The notes: generated by a model from the sequence alone, not told the origin. Shown: positions 1 through 9,168, counted from the stretch's first letter. The stretch: 64,000 bases of DNA from Agrobacterium tumefaciens (GCF_017726655.1 NZ_CP072309.1:1980501-2044500), one strand, 5' to 3'. Numbers and translations: made by a program.

Positions 1-165
1 GTTTTCGTCGCGCTCATCGTGCTGCAGCTCCTGTCGTCCGGCCTCAATCTTCTCGGCGCCAACCAGCATCTGGCCACCGCGCTGTGGGGCGTGCTGATGA
101 TCGTCGTCATGGCGGCGCGCGGTCTGTTTTCCAGTTACTTCGCATCTCTCAGAAAGAAGGTATGA
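1..165 (+). CDS. Sugar ABC transporter permease, C-terminal fragment
   Basis: The window opens inside this gene; 54 codons remain before a TGA at 163-165. The visible residues form one hydrophobic helix (around residues 28-40) and a short basic tail ending in RKKV, as at the C-terminus of RbsC-type (ribose/fructose family) permeases. The next gene starts one base after the stop, so they are very likely in one operon with the ketose epimerases and kinase that follow. The permease assignment rests on the hydrophobic tail and this context rather than on a signature motif, so it is an inference. The substrate would presumably be a ketose or a related sugar. Confidence 0.55.
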   Translation, partial: VFVALIVLQLLSSGLNLLGANQHLATALWGVLMIVVMAARGLFSSYFASLRKKV

Positions 166-166
166 C

Positions 167-1018
167 GTGAAAGGCCTCGGTGTTCACGCAATGATGTGGT
201 CTTTGAAATGGGACCACGAAAATGCCGCCCACGCCATAGCCGGTGCCGCTGCTTATGGTCAGGATTTCATCGAAATCCCGCTTGTCGATATTGCCTCCGT
301 CGATGCGGAACACACGCGCAGCTTGCTGGAACGGCATGATCTCAGCGCGGTCTGTTCGCTTGTGCTTCCAGAGCCGGCCTGGGCGTCCGTCCGTCCGCAA
401 GCCGCCGTCGAACATCTCAAGGCCGCACTCGACAAGGCTGCCGCCATGGGGGCGAAAGCGCTGACGGGTGTCACCTATGGCGGCACCAATGAGCGAACCG
501 GATTTCCGCCGACGCAGGGCGAATATGACAATCTGACGAGGGCGCTCTCCGCGGCCGCCACCCACGCAAAAGCGCTCGGCCTGCAATTCGGCATCGAGAC
601 CGTCAATCGCTACGAGAGCCATCTGCTCAACTCCGCCGAACAGGCGGTGGCGCTGGTGGAACGGATCGGTGCCGACAACGTCTTCATCCATCTCGATACC
701 TTCCATATGAATATGGAGGAAAAGGGCATCGCCAATGGCATCATCGCCGCCCGCAATCACCTGAAATACATGCATATGTCGGAAAGTGATCGCGGCACTC
801 CGGGCTTCGGCAACGTTGCCTGGGACGAGGTGTTTTCGGCGCTCGCGGCCATAAGGTTCAGTGGCGTCCTTGCCCTTGAGGGCTTTGCCGCGATGCCGGA
901 AGAGATGGCGGGCGCGATTTCGACGTGGCGGCCCGTCGCGGCCAGCGCCGAAGAGTCCCTCGCAAAGGGACTGGCCTTTCTACGCGACAAGGCAAATCAG
1001 TACCGGATTTTCGAGTAG
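167..1018 (+). CDS. Sugar phosphate isomerase/epimerase family (D-tagatose/D-psicose 3-epimerase-like)
   Basis: A 283-residue TIM-barrel protein of the AP-endonuclease-2-like sugar epimerase family, which inverts ketoses at C3 using a divalent metal and two glutamates. The four metal/catalytic residues of the D-psicose epimerase family are visible: E144 in GIETVNRYE, D177 in HLDTFHMN, H203 in YMHMSESDRG and E238 in LALEGF. The substrate-contact H180 and the Arg of SDRG are also present. It starts with GTG at 167, one base after the permease stop, so translational coupling is likely. It is clearly a diverged relative of the 289-residue epimerase at 1787-2656, and the pair may act on different ketoses or consecutive steps. 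The family is secure; the exact substrate cannot be read from the sequence. Confidence 0.85.
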   Translation: MKGLGVHAMMWSLKWDHENAAHAIAGAAAYGQDFIEIPLVDIASVDAEHTRSLLERHDLSAVCSLVLPEPAWASVRPQAAVEHLKAALDKAAAMGAKALTGVTYGGTNERTGFPPTQGEYDNLTRALSAAATHAKALGLQFGIETVNRYESHLLNSAEQAVALVERIGADNVFIHLDTFHMNMEEKGIANGIIAARNHLKYMHMSESDRGTPGFGNVAWDEVFSALAAIRFSGVLALEGFAAMPEEMAGAISTWRPVAASAEESLAKGLAFLRDKANQYRIFE

Positions 1019-1055
1019 CGGGTGGCGATAACCATTTTTCGAGGCGAGGGGCACC

Positions 1056-1721
1056 TTGGGTAAAATTGACGATAATGCCGGTGAAATTGCAGGCCTCGCG
1101 CTGAAACGGTTCGCCGGCTCGAATGGCCGGCGCGTGATGATTGCCATTACGGGCGCCCCCGGATCGGGAAAATCAACCATCGCCGAACGTGTGGTCGATG
1201 CCCTGAACGCGGGCAACAGTGTGTCCGCTGCGCTGTTTCCGATGGATGGCTTTCATTATGACGATGCCGTGCTTGAGGCGATGAACCGCCGCGCCTTCAA
1301 GGGCGCTATCGATACCTTTGACGCCCACGGCCTGCGCCATATGCTTGAGCGTCTGAAAGCCAATGAGGACGATGTCGTTGCCGTGCCGGTCTTTGATCGC
1401 GCCATCGAGATTGCCCGCGCCGGCGGCCGGCTGATCCCTCAATCCGTCGATATCATCGTCTGCGAGGGCAATTATCTCCTCGCCAGAGAAACGCCTTGGG
1501 ATCGTCTGAAACCGATCTTCGATCTCACTGTCTTCGTCGATGTCGAGGAGGACGATCTGCGTGCGCGGCTGCGGGACCGATGGCTTGGTTTCGGTCTCGG
1601 CGAGGAGGAGATCAACCGCAAGGTGGAGGAGAACGATCTTCCCAATGGCCGCTTCATCACGTCCACAAGCGCAGAGCCGGATATTCGCATCAGAAATCCG
1701 GGGAAAAGTGCGGCGTCCTGA
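1056..1721 (+). CDS. P-loop nucleoside/sugar kinase (FrcK-like)
   Basis: A 221-residue P-loop kinase of the pantothenate-kinase/uridine-kinase superfamily. The Walker A motif is GAPGSGKS at residues 33-40, followed by a PMDGFHYDD segment (substrate/Walker B region) and an EGNYLL strand typical of this kinase group. The same family includes FrcK, encoded beside the rhizobial fructose ABC transporter, and the location after a sugar permease and between two ketose epimerases fits a sugar-linked kinase. The start used is TTG at 1056; there is no ATG before residue 48 in this frame. The kinase fold is clear; whether it phosphorylates a sugar or a nucleoside is not. Confidence 0.75.
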   Translation: MGKIDDNAGEIAGLALKRFAGSNGRRVMIAITGAPGSGKSTIAERVVDALNAGNSVSAALFPMDGFHYDDAVLEAMNRRAFKGAIDTFDAHGLRHMLERLKANEDDVVAVPVFDRAIEIARAGGRLIPQSVDIIVCEGNYLLARETPWDRLKPIFDLTVFVDVEEDDLRARLRDRWLGFGLGEEEINRKVEENDLPNGRFITSTSAEPDIRIRNPGKSAAS

Positions 1722-1786
1722 GCCCGCCTGAATGACGGCGCCTCCCCATTCAAAGTCAAGCGAAACAGAAAAGCGAAAGAGACACC

Positions 1787-2656
1787 ATGAAACACGGCAT
1801 CTATTATTCTTACTGGGAACATGAGTGGAGCGCCAAGTTTGGCCCCTATATCGAAAAGGTCGCCAAGCTCGGTTTCGACATCATCGAAGTCGCCGCCCAC
1901 CACATCAATGAATATAGCGACGCCGAACTCGCGACCATCAGGCAGAGCGCCAGGGATAACGGCATCATGCTCACAGCCGGCATCGGCCCGTCGAAAACGA
2001 AGAACCTTTCGTCAGAGGATGCTTCGGTGCGTGCTGCCGGCAAGGCATTCTTTGAACGAACCCTTTCCAATGTCGCCAAGCTCGATATCCGCACCATTGG
2101 CGGGGCATTGCACTCCTATTGGCCTATCGATTATTCGCAGCCGGTCGACAAGGCAGGCGACTATGCGCGCGGCGTCGAAGGCATCAACGGCATTGCCGAT
2201 TTCGCCAACGATCTCGGTATCAACCTGTGCATTGAGGTTTTGAACAGGTTTGAAAACCATGTTCTTAACACTGCGGCCGAAGGCGTCGCTTTCGTGAAGG
2301 ATGTCGGCAAGAACAATGTGAAAGTCATGCTGGATACGTTCCACATGAATATCGAGGAAGACAGTTTTGGCGAGGCCATCCGGACGGCTGGGCCGTTGCT
2401 AGGCCATTTCCACACGGGCGAAAGCAATCGCCGCGTTCCCGGCAAGGGCAGGATGCCGTGGCATGAAATCGGTCAGGCTCTCCGCGAGATCAATTACAGC
2501 GGAGCGGTCGTCATGGAGCCTTTCGTCAAGACCGGAGGCACCATCGGGTCGGATATCAAGGTCTGGCGTGACCTCAGTGAAGGCGCCGACATCGCGAAAA
2601 TGGACGAGGATGCCCGCAATTCGCTGGCGTTCTCCCGCTTCGTCCTTGGTGGCTGA
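1787..2656 (+). CDS. dpe: D-psicose (D-allulose) 3-epimerase
   Basis: This 289-residue protein is almost identical, from memory, to the characterised Agrobacterium tumefaciens D-psicose 3-epimerase, which interconverts D-fructose and D-psicose and is strictly metal dependent (Mn/Co). Every known key residue falls at the same number: metal ligands E150, D183, H209 and E244, and the substrate residues H186 and R215. The N-terminus MKHGIYYSYWEHEW is the typical one, so the ATG at 1787 is secure. It is the last gene of the sugar block on this strand. With the upstream permease, paralogous epimerase and kinase it suggests uptake and conversion of rare ketoses into the fructose pool. Confidence 0.97.
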   Translation: MKHGIYYSYWEHEWSAKFGPYIEKVAKLGFDIIEVAAHHINEYSDAELATIRQSARDNGIMLTAGIGPSKTKNLSSEDASVRAAGKAFFERTLSNVAKLDIRTIGGALHSYWPIDYSQPVDKAGDYARGVEGINGIADFANDLGINLCIEVLNRFENHVLNTAAEGVAFVKDVGKNNVKVMLDTFHMNIEEDSFGEAIRTAGPLLGHFHTGESNRRVPGKGRMPWHEIGQALREINYSGAVVMEPFVKTGGTIGSDIKVWRDLSEGADIAKMDEDARNSLAFSRFVLGG

Positions 2657-2673
2657 TTTGCGATAATATGCTG

Positions 2674-2703
2674 CCCGGGCGGTCGCATCTGCGGTCGCCC
2701 GGC
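2674..2703 (+). terminator. Hairpin after the psicose epimerase gene
   Basis: Just 17 bases after the epimerase stop codon there is a 7-bp inverted repeat CCGGGCG/CGCCCGG (2675-2681 and 2696-2702), with an inner CGCA/TGCG pairing. No U-tract follows, so a Rho-independent terminator is only possible; a 3'-end stabilising hairpin is equally likely. Confidence 0.4.
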
Positions 2704-2833
2704 CCAAACAGTCATCGCTATGGGCGGATTGCCGCCCCAGCCGTCATTGGCGAGTTGAACAGACGATCGCTTGGGGCTAAAGCTCCAGCGTCTCTTCAGG
2801 ATCAGGACGATCCGCCAAAGGCCGCTGGTTTTT

Positions 2834-3823
2834 ATGATCCCTGTCGCACTCCCATCTGTAGAAGCGCTGCTTCTCCTCGCCTTCCTTCTCGTCACGACCT
2901 GCGGCTGGGTCGTCTGGACCTTAAGTCTTCTTGTTCGATATGCGGCAGGACGCTGGAAGCGCCCGATGGTCCTGCCCTATGGGCTGGTAACCGCTGTCGC
3001 CCTATTCACCCTGTGGCAGATCGGCGATTTTTACCTCCAGATGAATGCCTATGAAAACGAGAGGAGGGCAAGCTATCGGCCGGAGCTTTCGGCGCCCGCA
3101 CGGCTTGGCCAGATCGATATGCCCAAAGGCACGAAACTGGAACTTGCCATTGCGGATAACAGGGAGGCCTTCAGCCAGGCCGTGTTTCCGCATCCGGTGC
3201 GGATCGCCGATGTCGATGCTCTCGATATTGCCCGCTACATTGCGATCAAGACCAATGAGAATTACGAGACGGTTGGCTTTGCACCAGAGAGCATGCGGGT
3301 AACCGGTAATGGCGTGGCCATCCAGAGCGCATGGCGCTGTGACGCGACGCAGCCAGTGGAGTTCGACCTCAAACCAGATGGCGACATTTCCGCTTTCACG
3401 AGATGTGTTCTTGCCGATGGCAATGTCATCGATGGTATCCGCTTGCCAAAGGGCACGTCCGTCCGTTCATCCACCGGCAACGTCTATATCGACGGTTTTG
3501 TCGATCGAGACAGGTGGGTTGTTGATACGCCGGAAGGGCAGGTTGTCCACATCGACGATTTTGCCCTTGAAGATGTCACGTTAGCATTTGATGAAGGACG
3601 CAAGCTTTACGAAATTCGCAGTGCCAAGCTGTCGGAAGAGAAGAGCGTCGGCATGGATCGCTTCCCGCCCGGCACCGAGATCAACCTCAATTCCCGGCAA
3701 ATCCGAGGGGAGTATCCTGGTGCCTGGTGGCTGAGGCCGTCTGCTGGTCTCACAGCACCAGAGGCAGGCAGGTCAATGGTGTTGAGCCGCGACGGTAAGG
3801 TTCTTTCCATCCGACCGGATTGA
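2834..3823 (+). CDS. Membrane-anchored protein of unknown function
   Basis: I do not recognise this 329-residue protein. From the ATG at 2834 it has two N-terminal membrane helices (about residues 8-35 and 47-65) followed by a soluble domain of about 260 residues rich in short beta-strand-like segments. That domain contains two similar segments, LPKGTSV and MPKGTKLEL, and ends in a short beta-rich tail. An in-frame start 63 bases earlier is possible but lies in low-hydrophobicity sequence with no better ribosome site. Neighbours give no clue: it stands alone between the epimerase and the convergent ectoine transporter. It converges with ehuA with 27 bases between the stops. Confidence 0.75.
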   Translation: MIPVALPSVEALLLLAFLLVTTCGWVVWTLSLLVRYAAGRWKRPMVLPYGLVTAVALFTLWQIGDFYLQMNAYENERRASYRPELSAPARLGQIDMPKGTKLELAIADNREAFSQAVFPHPVRIADVDALDIARYIAIKTNENYETVGFAPESMRVTGNGVAIQSAWRCDATQPVEFDLKPDGDISAFTRCVLADGNVIDGIRLPKGTSVRSSTGNVYIDGFVDRDRWVVDTPEGQVVHIDDFALEDVTLAFDEGRKLYEIRSAKLSEEKSVGMDRFPPGTEINLNSRQIRGEYPGAWWLRPSAGLTAPEAGRSMVLSRDGKVLSIRPD

Positions 3824-3850
3824 AATTTCTGGCGACGGCGCCTGTTGCAT

Positions 3851-4630
3851 TCACCGCAGGACGGACGAAAGAAACTCGCGTGTCCGTTCTTCCCGAGGCT
3901 GGCCGAAGATTTCGTCCGGTTTTCCCTGTTCACAGATACGGCCCTTGTCGAAGAAACAGACGCGGTCCGAGACTTCGCGGGCGAACCGCATTTCGTGGGT
4001 GACGAGGAGCATGGTCAGATCATGCTCATGGGCAAGGTCGCGGATAACGGACAGCACCTCGCCGACCAGCTGCGGGTCAAGCGCCGAAGTGGGCTCGTCA
4101 AAAAGCAGGACACGCGGGCGCATCGCAAGCGAGCGGGCAATGGCGACACGCTGCTGTTGGCCACCAGAAAGCTGTACGGGATAATGATCTTTCTTGTCCG
4201 CAAGTCCGACCATCTTCAACAGTTCGAGCGCACGCGCCTCGGCCTCTCCCCGGCTGATGCCGAGAACCCGCACCGGCGCTTCCACGATGTTGCGCAGCAC
4301 GGTCATATGAGGGAAGAGATTGAAGCTCTGGAAAACCATGCCGACATGGTTCCTGATCTGGCGAAGATGCTTTTCAGAGGCTTTGAAAGGTCCTTTGCCT
4401 CCCGGCTCATGGTAGGACAGGTCGGCAAGGGTCAGCTTTCCCTCCTGGAATGGTTCCAGCGTCATGAGAATGCGCAGAACCGTTGACTTGCCGGAGCCGG
4501 AGGGACCTATGAGGGTGACCTTCTCGCCCTTCGCGACGTTGAAATTAAACTGATCGAGCACCGTCAGAATGCCGAAGCGTTTCGTGACGTCGGAAAATTC
4601 GATCAGTGGCTGATTGATGTGATTGGTCAT
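3851..4630 (-). CDS. ehuA: Ectoine/hydroxyectoine ABC transporter ATP-binding protein EhuA
   Basis: A 259-residue ATPase of the polar amino-acid ABC family. It shows Walker [10 protein letters not shown], signature [15 protein letters not shown], Walker [12 protein letters not shown] and the H-loop VTHEM. It pairs with EhuC and EhuD to drive import of ectoines bound by EhuB. It overlaps the end of ehuD by 4 bases and is the last gene of the minus-strand ectoine operon. The insertion around [18 protein letters not shown], between Walker A and the Q-loop, is the feature I associate with EhuA rather than generic GlnQ proteins. In Sinorhizobium meliloti ehuA comes first in its operon; here it comes last. 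Confidence 0.93.
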   Translation of the reverse strand: MTNHINQPLIEFSDVTKRFGILTVLDQFNFNVAKGEKVTLIGPSGSGKSTVLRILMTLEPFQEGKLTLADLSYHEPGGKGPFKASEKHLRQIRNHVGMVFQSFNLFPHMTVLRNIVEAPVRVLGISRGEAEARALELLKMVGLADKKDHYPVQLSGGQQQRVAIARSLAMRPRVLLFDEPTSALDPQLVGEVLSVIRDLAHEHDLTMLLVTHEMRFAREVSDRVCFFDKGRICEQGKPDEIFGQPREERTREFLSSVLR

Positions 4631-5319
4631 CGCAAGGGTATTCCTGCTTTTGGAAGCGCCCTTTGCAGGCGGCTGAGGCCTGCCGAGCAGATTATGGTCA
4701 GAAGGAGGAAGATCAGGCCGACAAGCGTCAGCGGTACCAGATATTCGAAAGTTCGCTCGCCGATCATGTTGGCAAGCCCCATCATTTCAAGAACCGTCAC
4801 GACTGAAAGCACAGGCGTCTCCTTGATCATGGCAACCAGATAGTTGCCCATGGCCGGAACGATGCGCGGAATGGCCTGCGGGATGATGATATCCCTGTAG
4901 GTCTGCATGCGTGTGAGATTAAGCGCCGTCGCTGCCTCCCATTGCCCGTGATGCACCGCCTCAATGCCGCCGCGATAGACCTCGGACGTATAGGCGGCAT
5001 ATTGCAGGCCGAGCGCCAGCGCGCCAGTCAGAAACGCCGGCAGGACAATGCCGAAATCCGGAAGCACGTAATAGAGAAAGAACAGCTGCACCAGAAGCGG
5101 CGTATCGCGCAGGAATTCAACCACAAGCGCGGTCGGCCAGGCGATCATCTTCACCCGGCTGCGGCGCAGCAGTGCAAAGACCAGCCCCAGAACCAGCGCA
5201 ATGGCAAAACCGGCGGCGGCGGCTTTCAGCGTCACCGTAAGCCCGATCAGAATGATGGGCAGGATCGAGGTGGTGTAGGTGAGCCAGGTGGTCGTGTCCC
5301 AATCGTAACCATACATCAT
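4627..5319 (-). CDS. ehuD: Ectoine/hydroxyectoine ABC transporter permease EhuD
   Basis: A 230-residue HisMQ-type inner-membrane permease with about five transmembrane helices and the cytoplasmic EAA loop ([19 protein letters not shown]), which docks on the ATPase. It forms the channel with EhuC. The gene is 12 bases after ehuC and overlaps ehuA by 4 bases, so all are co-transcribed. Identity as an EhuD rather than another amino-acid permease comes from its place between ehuC and ehuA in a locus with the ectoine catabolic enzymes. Confidence 0.92.
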   Translation of the reverse strand: MMYGYDWDTTTWLTYTTSILPIILIGLTVTLKAAAAGFAIALVLGLVFALLRRSRVKMIAWPTALVVEFLRDTPLLVQLFFLYYVLPDFGIVLPAFLTGALALGLQYAAYTSEVYRGGIEAVHHGQWEAATALNLTRMQTYRDIIIPQAIPRIVPAMGNYLVAMIKETPVLSVVTVLEMMGLANMIGERTFEYLVPLTLVGLIFLLLTIICSAGLSRLQRALPKAGIPLR

Positions 5320-5331
5320 GAGAAGATATCC

Positions 5332-5997
5332 TTACGAATGGCGCGTGCGCGGGAAGACGTTGCCACGGCGCACGAAGCGTTCGATCACCCGAATGACCAC
5401 CATCAGGATCAACGACATCGCGAAATAACAAAGCAGCGTGACCGAATAGATGCTGGCGCTATCGAGCGTCAGGTTGCGGATCGACTGCGCCGCGAAGGTG
5501 AGGTCGGCAATCGAGATTAGGGAGACGAGCGAAGAAAGCTTCAGCGTTTCAATGGCGAGATTTCCGAAAGCCGGCATCATTTCCACGACCGCCTGCGGCA
5601 GCGAAATGCGAAACAGTGTCTGCATCCGCGTGAAGTTCAGTGCGCGTGCGGCTTCCAGCTGCTGCACCGAGACGGAAGACAGCGCGCCACGAACGATTTC
5701 TGCCCCGTAACCTCCGGCGTGGGCGGCAAGGACCAAAACCCCCGTCGTGATCGGATCGAAGCTCAACCCGACCAGCGGCAGGGCATAATAAAACCAGAAG
5801 AGCTGAACCAGCAGCGAGGTGCCGCGGAACACTTCCGTATAACAGAGCGCGATTGCCGACAGGATCGGGCCGCCCTCGACGCGCAGAATCCCGAAGAAAA
5901 AAGCGAGCACCGTGCCGACGACAAGGGCTGCGAGCGTAATCGTCATGGTGACGACGGCGCCTTGCCACAACATCGGCAGATAGGCAGTCATGTCCAT
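5332..5997 (-). CDS. ehuC: Ectoine/hydroxyectoine ABC transporter permease EhuC
   Basis: A 221-residue HisMQ-family permease, partner of EhuD. It has the N-terminal membrane helix WQGAVVTMTITLAALVVGT, the family segment EVFRGTSLLVQLFWFYYALP, and an EAA loop (QLEAARALNFTRMQTLFRI). It lies 60 bases after ehuB and 12 bases before ehuD. As in other HisMQ transporters, the two permease subunits form a heterodimer in the inner membrane and accept ligand from the periplasmic protein EhuB. Confidence 0.92.
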   Translation of the reverse strand: MDMTAYLPMLWQGAVVTMTITLAALVVGTVLAFFFGILRVEGGPILSAIALCYTEVFRGTSLLVQLFWFYYALPLVGLSFDPITTGVLVLAAHAGGYGAEIVRGALSSVSVQQLEAARALNFTRMQTLFRISLPQAVVEMMPAFGNLAIETLKLSSLVSLISIADLTFAAQSIRNLTLDSASIYSVTLLCYFAMSLILMVVIRVIERFVRRGNVFPRTRHS

Positions 5998-6057
5998 CTG
6001 GAGTTTTCCCGAATTCCCGAGGAACGGCGCCCGGTTATGCCCAGGCGCCGGCTGGCA

Positions 6058-6909
6058 TTATTTGCCGGCGCAGAGATCGGCGACCTTCTTTTCGGCCGCT
6101 GCCGCGATACTCTGTTCGGAGAGGCCGTATTTGGCGAGGATTTTCTTGTAGTCGTCCGTCTTGCGGAATTCGACGAGGGCGGCGTTGAAGGCGTCACGCA
6201 GCTCCTTGTCTTCCGGGCGGAAAGCGAATCCGCCGTAATTGCGCACCGGCGCATCCTTCACGACCGGATCGGTGAAAGGCTCGACCTGTTCGACATTGGC
6301 CTGACCCTTGGCGAGTTCCGAAACCGTCAGCTCCGTGGCCGCATAGGCGTCGGCGCGGCTCTGGACGGTGGGAATGGCATCGGCATTGGCGGGGATGAAG
6401 ACGATCTGCTCTTCCTTGACGCCGACGGCGCGCAGGAAGTCGACATTGTTCGCGCCCGACACGACGGCCACCTTCAACGAAGGGTCCTTGGCGATGTCGG
6501 CATAGGTGGTCAGCTTTTTCGGGTTGCCCTTCTTCACCAGCAGGCCTTCGCCATAGGACGAATTCGGTTCGGTAAAGGCAACCTGCTTGCAGCGCTCGGG
6601 TGAGATGTTCTGTTCCGCGGCCGCAAAATCGAAGCGACGGGCCTTGAGGCCGGGGATCAGCGTGCCAAAGGGCGTCACTGTCCAGTTGACCTCTTCGATG
6701 CCCATCGATTTCAGGACCGCATTGGCCACATCCGGGCCGATACCGGCGGAGGTGCCATCCGGCTGCATGTAGGAATAGGGTACCTCATTGGCCGTGGCGG
6801 CCCGGATATAGCCCTGGCTTTTGACTTCTTCGACGGTCAGCGCACTGGCTGACGTCGCGCCGATGGTAAGGGCGAGGGCGGAAAGGCCGGCAAGTCTTGT
6901 CATACGCAT
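6058..6909 (-). CDS. ehuB: Ectoine/hydroxyectoine-binding periplasmic protein EhuB
   Basis: A 283-residue solute-binding protein of the amino-acid (SBP_bac_3) family. The signal peptide is MRMTRLAGLSALALTIGATSASA with cleavage near residue 23, followed by the usual opening lobe (VEEVKSQGYIRAATANEVPY). The start at 6909 has a good ribosome site (GAGGAG about 7 bases upstream). The longer open frame reaching 7356 is spurious because it runs through doeB in another frame. EhuB of Sinorhizobium binds ectoine and hydroxyectoine with high affinity through stacked aromatics. It is preceded by doeB with a 61-base gap that could hold an additional regulatory signal, but I see no clear promoter. Confidence 0.93.
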   Translation of the reverse strand: MRMTRLAGLSALALTIGATSASALTVEEVKSQGYIRAATANEVPYSYMQPDGTSAGIGPDVANAVLKSMGIEEVNWTVTPFGTLIPGLKARRFDFAAAEQNISPERCKQVAFTEPNSSYGEGLLVKKGNPKKLTTYADIAKDPSLKVAVVSGANNVDFLRAVGVKEEQIVFIPANADAIPTVQSRADAYAATELTVSELAKGQANVEQVEPFTDPVVKDAPVRNYGGFAFRPEDKELRDAFNAALVEFRKTDDYKKILAKYGLSEQSIAAAAEKKVADLCAGK

Positions 6910-6970
6910 GTTCTTACTCCTCTGGTTGGGTTGCGTGGTCCGTTTTCGGATCTCACGGTGTTTCTTCTGG

Positions 6971-7987
6971 CTAGGGATTCTCCGTGACCGTGGCGATGAC
7001 GGAAAGGCAGTCTCCGGCCTTGATAAGGCCTGGAACGTGGCGTGCAGCGAGCAGGCCACTGATGGAGGCGCGGTAATCGACAGGCGCAAGGCCGGTTTTG
7101 CCGATAGGGTAAACCCGGGCAATTGTTTCACCTGCCGTGACCGCGTCTCCCAGATCGCGGACGAAGACAACGAGACCGTCGTCTTCAGCAAAGGTGAAGC
7201 AGTCACTGGAGGGCATATCCAGCCAACGGCTTGGCGCGGGAACGGGCGAACCGGCCAATATGCCAGCGTGGCGCAGCAGATTGACGATGCCTTTCCGGGC
7301 GATATCGATCGATTTCGCGCTTGCCGTGCCGGCCCCGCCGAGTTCCGTGGTGACAAAGACCTTTCCCATCTCCTCGACGGTCGTGTCCAGCATGCCGACG
7401 GCGTCGATTTCCAGCATCTTCATCGAGTAAGGGGCGGCAAAAGCGGCTACCGCATCAAAACAACGGCTTTCCTGAGTTTTGTCGGGCAACTCGTGCGCCG
7501 CTGCATAGGGCAGGAAATCAAGCGTCCTGCCGCCGGAATGGAAATCGAGAACGATATCCGCGAGCGGTATCAAATGACGGGTGACGTAGTCGGCGATCTT
7601 CTCCGTCACGGTACCATCAGGGCGGCCGGGAAAGCTGCGGTTGAGGTTTCCCCGATCGATGGGCGAGGTGCGCGTTCCGACACGGAAGGCCGGGTAGTTG
7701 AGCGCTGGGACGATGATGATGCGGCCTTTCACCTCGGCTGGGTCGAGTGTCTGGGCGAGTTCGAAAAGCGCGGCCGGCCCTTCATATTCGTCACCATGAT
7801 TGGCGCCGGTCAAAAGGGCGGTCGGCCCCTCGCCATTGGCGATAACGCAGATCGGGATCATCACCGAGCCCCAGGCACTGTCATCGCGGCTGTAGGGCAG
7901 CCGCAGATGACCGTGTTGCACGCCCTTGCCATCGAAATCGACGGAGGGCGTGATCGGGGAGGGGCGAAGCGCGGTCTTCAACATCAT
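6971..7987 (-). CDS. doeB: N-alpha-acetyl-L-2,4-diaminobutyrate deacetylase
   Basis: A 338-residue zinc hydrolase of the succinylglutamate desuccinylase/aspartoacylase family (DoeB/EutE). It removes acetate from N-acetyl-2,4-diaminobutyrate made by DoeA, giving L-2,4-diaminobutyrate. The zinc site is visible: GANHGDEYEGP (H and E) and LDFHSGG (second His), with the general-base Glu in VTTELGGAGT. The ATG at 7987 is 2 bases from the doeA stop, so the genes are translationally coupled. A C-terminal beta domain of about 80 residues is present, as in the family. Confidence 0.93.
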   Translation of the reverse strand: MMLKTALRPSPITPSVDFDGKGVQHGHLRLPYSRDDSAWGSVMIPICVIANGEGPTALLTGANHGDEYEGPAALFELAQTLDPAEVKGRIIIVPALNYPAFRVGTRTSPIDRGNLNRSFPGRPDGTVTEKIADYVTRHLIPLADIVLDFHSGGRTLDFLPYAAAHELPDKTQESRCFDAVAAFAAPYSMKMLEIDAVGMLDTTVEEMGKVFVTTELGGAGTASAKSIDIARKGIVNLLRHAGILAGSPVPAPSRWLDMPSSDCFTFAEDDGLVVFVRDLGDAVTAGETIARVYPIGKTGLAPVDYRASISGLLAARHVPGLIKAGDCLSVIATVTENP

Positions 7988-7989
7988 CC

Positions 7990-9168
7990 TCAGCCTTTCA
8001 CGAAGAGTTGCCGCGGCACATTGGAAAGGCACTCGACACCGGTTTCGGTGATGGCGATGCTTTCGGTGATCTCGAGCCCCATGTCTTCCAGCCAAAGGCC
8101 GGTCATGAAATGGAACGTCATGCCGGGTTTCAGCTCCGTGCGGTCGCCGGGGCGAAGGCTCATGGTGCGCTCGCCCCAATCTGGCGGATAAGAAAGTCCG
8201 ATCGGATAGCCGGTGCGGTTGTCCTTGATGATCCCGTATTTTTTCAACACGGCAAAAAAGGCATTGGCGATGTCTTCGCAGGTATTGCCGGGCTTGGCTG
8301 CGGAAAGACCGGCCTCCATGCCCTCGAGCGTCGCTTTTTCCGCATCGAGGAATGCCTGTGTCGGCTTGCCGAGAAAGACAGTGCGCGACAGCGGGCAATG
8401 ATACCGCCTGTAAGCACCGGCGATTTCGAAGAAGGTGCCTTCGCCTGAGCGCATCGGCTTGTCGTCCCACGTCAGGTGCGGCGCGGAGGCGTCGGCACCG
8501 GAAGGAAGGAGCGGCACGATGGCGGGGTAATCGCCGCCGAATTCGGCGGTGCCACGAATGCCGGCATCGTATATTTCAGCCACGAGATCGCACTTGCGCA
8601 TGCCTGGTTCAATGACGTCGACGATACGCTTGTGCATCAGTTCCACGATCTTGCCGGCCTTGCGCATATAGTCGAGTTCGGTCGGGCTTTTGACAGCACG
8701 CTGCCAGTTCACGAGGCCGGCGGCATCCTTGAAACGTGCGTTTGGCAGATGTTTGTTCAGCGATGCGAAGGCTGCTGCCGAGAAATAATAATTGTCCATT
8801 TCGACGCCGACCGTCAGGCCGGACCAGCCCCGTTCCTCGATGATCTGCGACAACAGGTCCATCGGGTGCCGTTCGGTCGACTGAACGTAGTGATCGGGGT
8901 AGCCGATGATATTGTCGTGGCCGAGGTATGCCGTGCGCTTGGCTCCATTCGCATCCTGTTTGCGGCCGTACCAGATTGGTTCGCCTTCCGGCGGCACGAG
9001 CACACACTGATGGACATAGAAGGACCAGCCATCGTAACCTGTCAGCCAATGCATATTGGATGGATCAGTGACCACAAGCAGGTCAATACCGGCCTTTTCC
9101 ATGGCCTTGCGGGTTTTAGACAGGCGCGCGGCATATTCCTCGCGCGTAAAGTTCAGCGATACGCTCAC
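7990..9168 (-). CDS. doeA: Ectoine hydrolase DoeA (EutD)
   Basis: A 392-residue M24/creatinase-fold hydrolase that opens the ectoine ring to N-acetyl-2,4-diaminobutyrate in the cytoplasm. The length and the N-terminal creatinase domain (DPSNMHWLTGYDGWSFYVHQ) followed by the pita-bread domain fit DoeA. Several metal-ligand positions of true M24 peptidases are replaced here, consistent with a non-peptidase cyclic-amide hydrolase. The start is GTG at 9168, overlapping the stop of eutC by 4 bases (GTGA). One of the isomeric products of DoeA is known in other species to be the inducer of EnuR-controlled operons. Confidence 0.94.
   Translation of the reverse strand: MSVSLNFTREEYAARLSKTRKAMEKAGIDLLVVTDPSNMHWLTGYDGWSFYVHQCVLVPPEGEPIWYGRKQDANGAKRTAYLGHDNIIGYPDHYVQSTERHPMDLLSQIIEERGWSGLTVGVEMDNYYFSAAAFASLNKHLPNARFKDAAGLVNWQRAVKSPTELDYMRKAGKIVELMHKRIVDVIEPGMRKCDLVAEIYDAGIRGTAEFGGDYPAIVPLLPSGADASAPHLTWDDKPMRSGEGTFFEIAGAYRRYHCPLSRTVFLGKPTQAFLDAEKATLEGMEAGLSAAKPGNTCEDIANAFFAVLKKYGIIKDNRTGYPIGLSYPPDWGERTMSLRPGDRTELKPGMTFHFMTGLWLEDMGLEITESIAITETGVECLSNVPRQLFVKG

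Noticed and set aside
149-775. 208-residue minus-strand frame over the first epimerase
   Set aside because: It is antisense to a gene with all catalytic motifs and has no ribosome site or family resemblance.
6910-7356. N-terminal extension of ehuB
   Set aside because: It runs through doeB in another frame; the signal peptide and ribosome site put the start at 6909.
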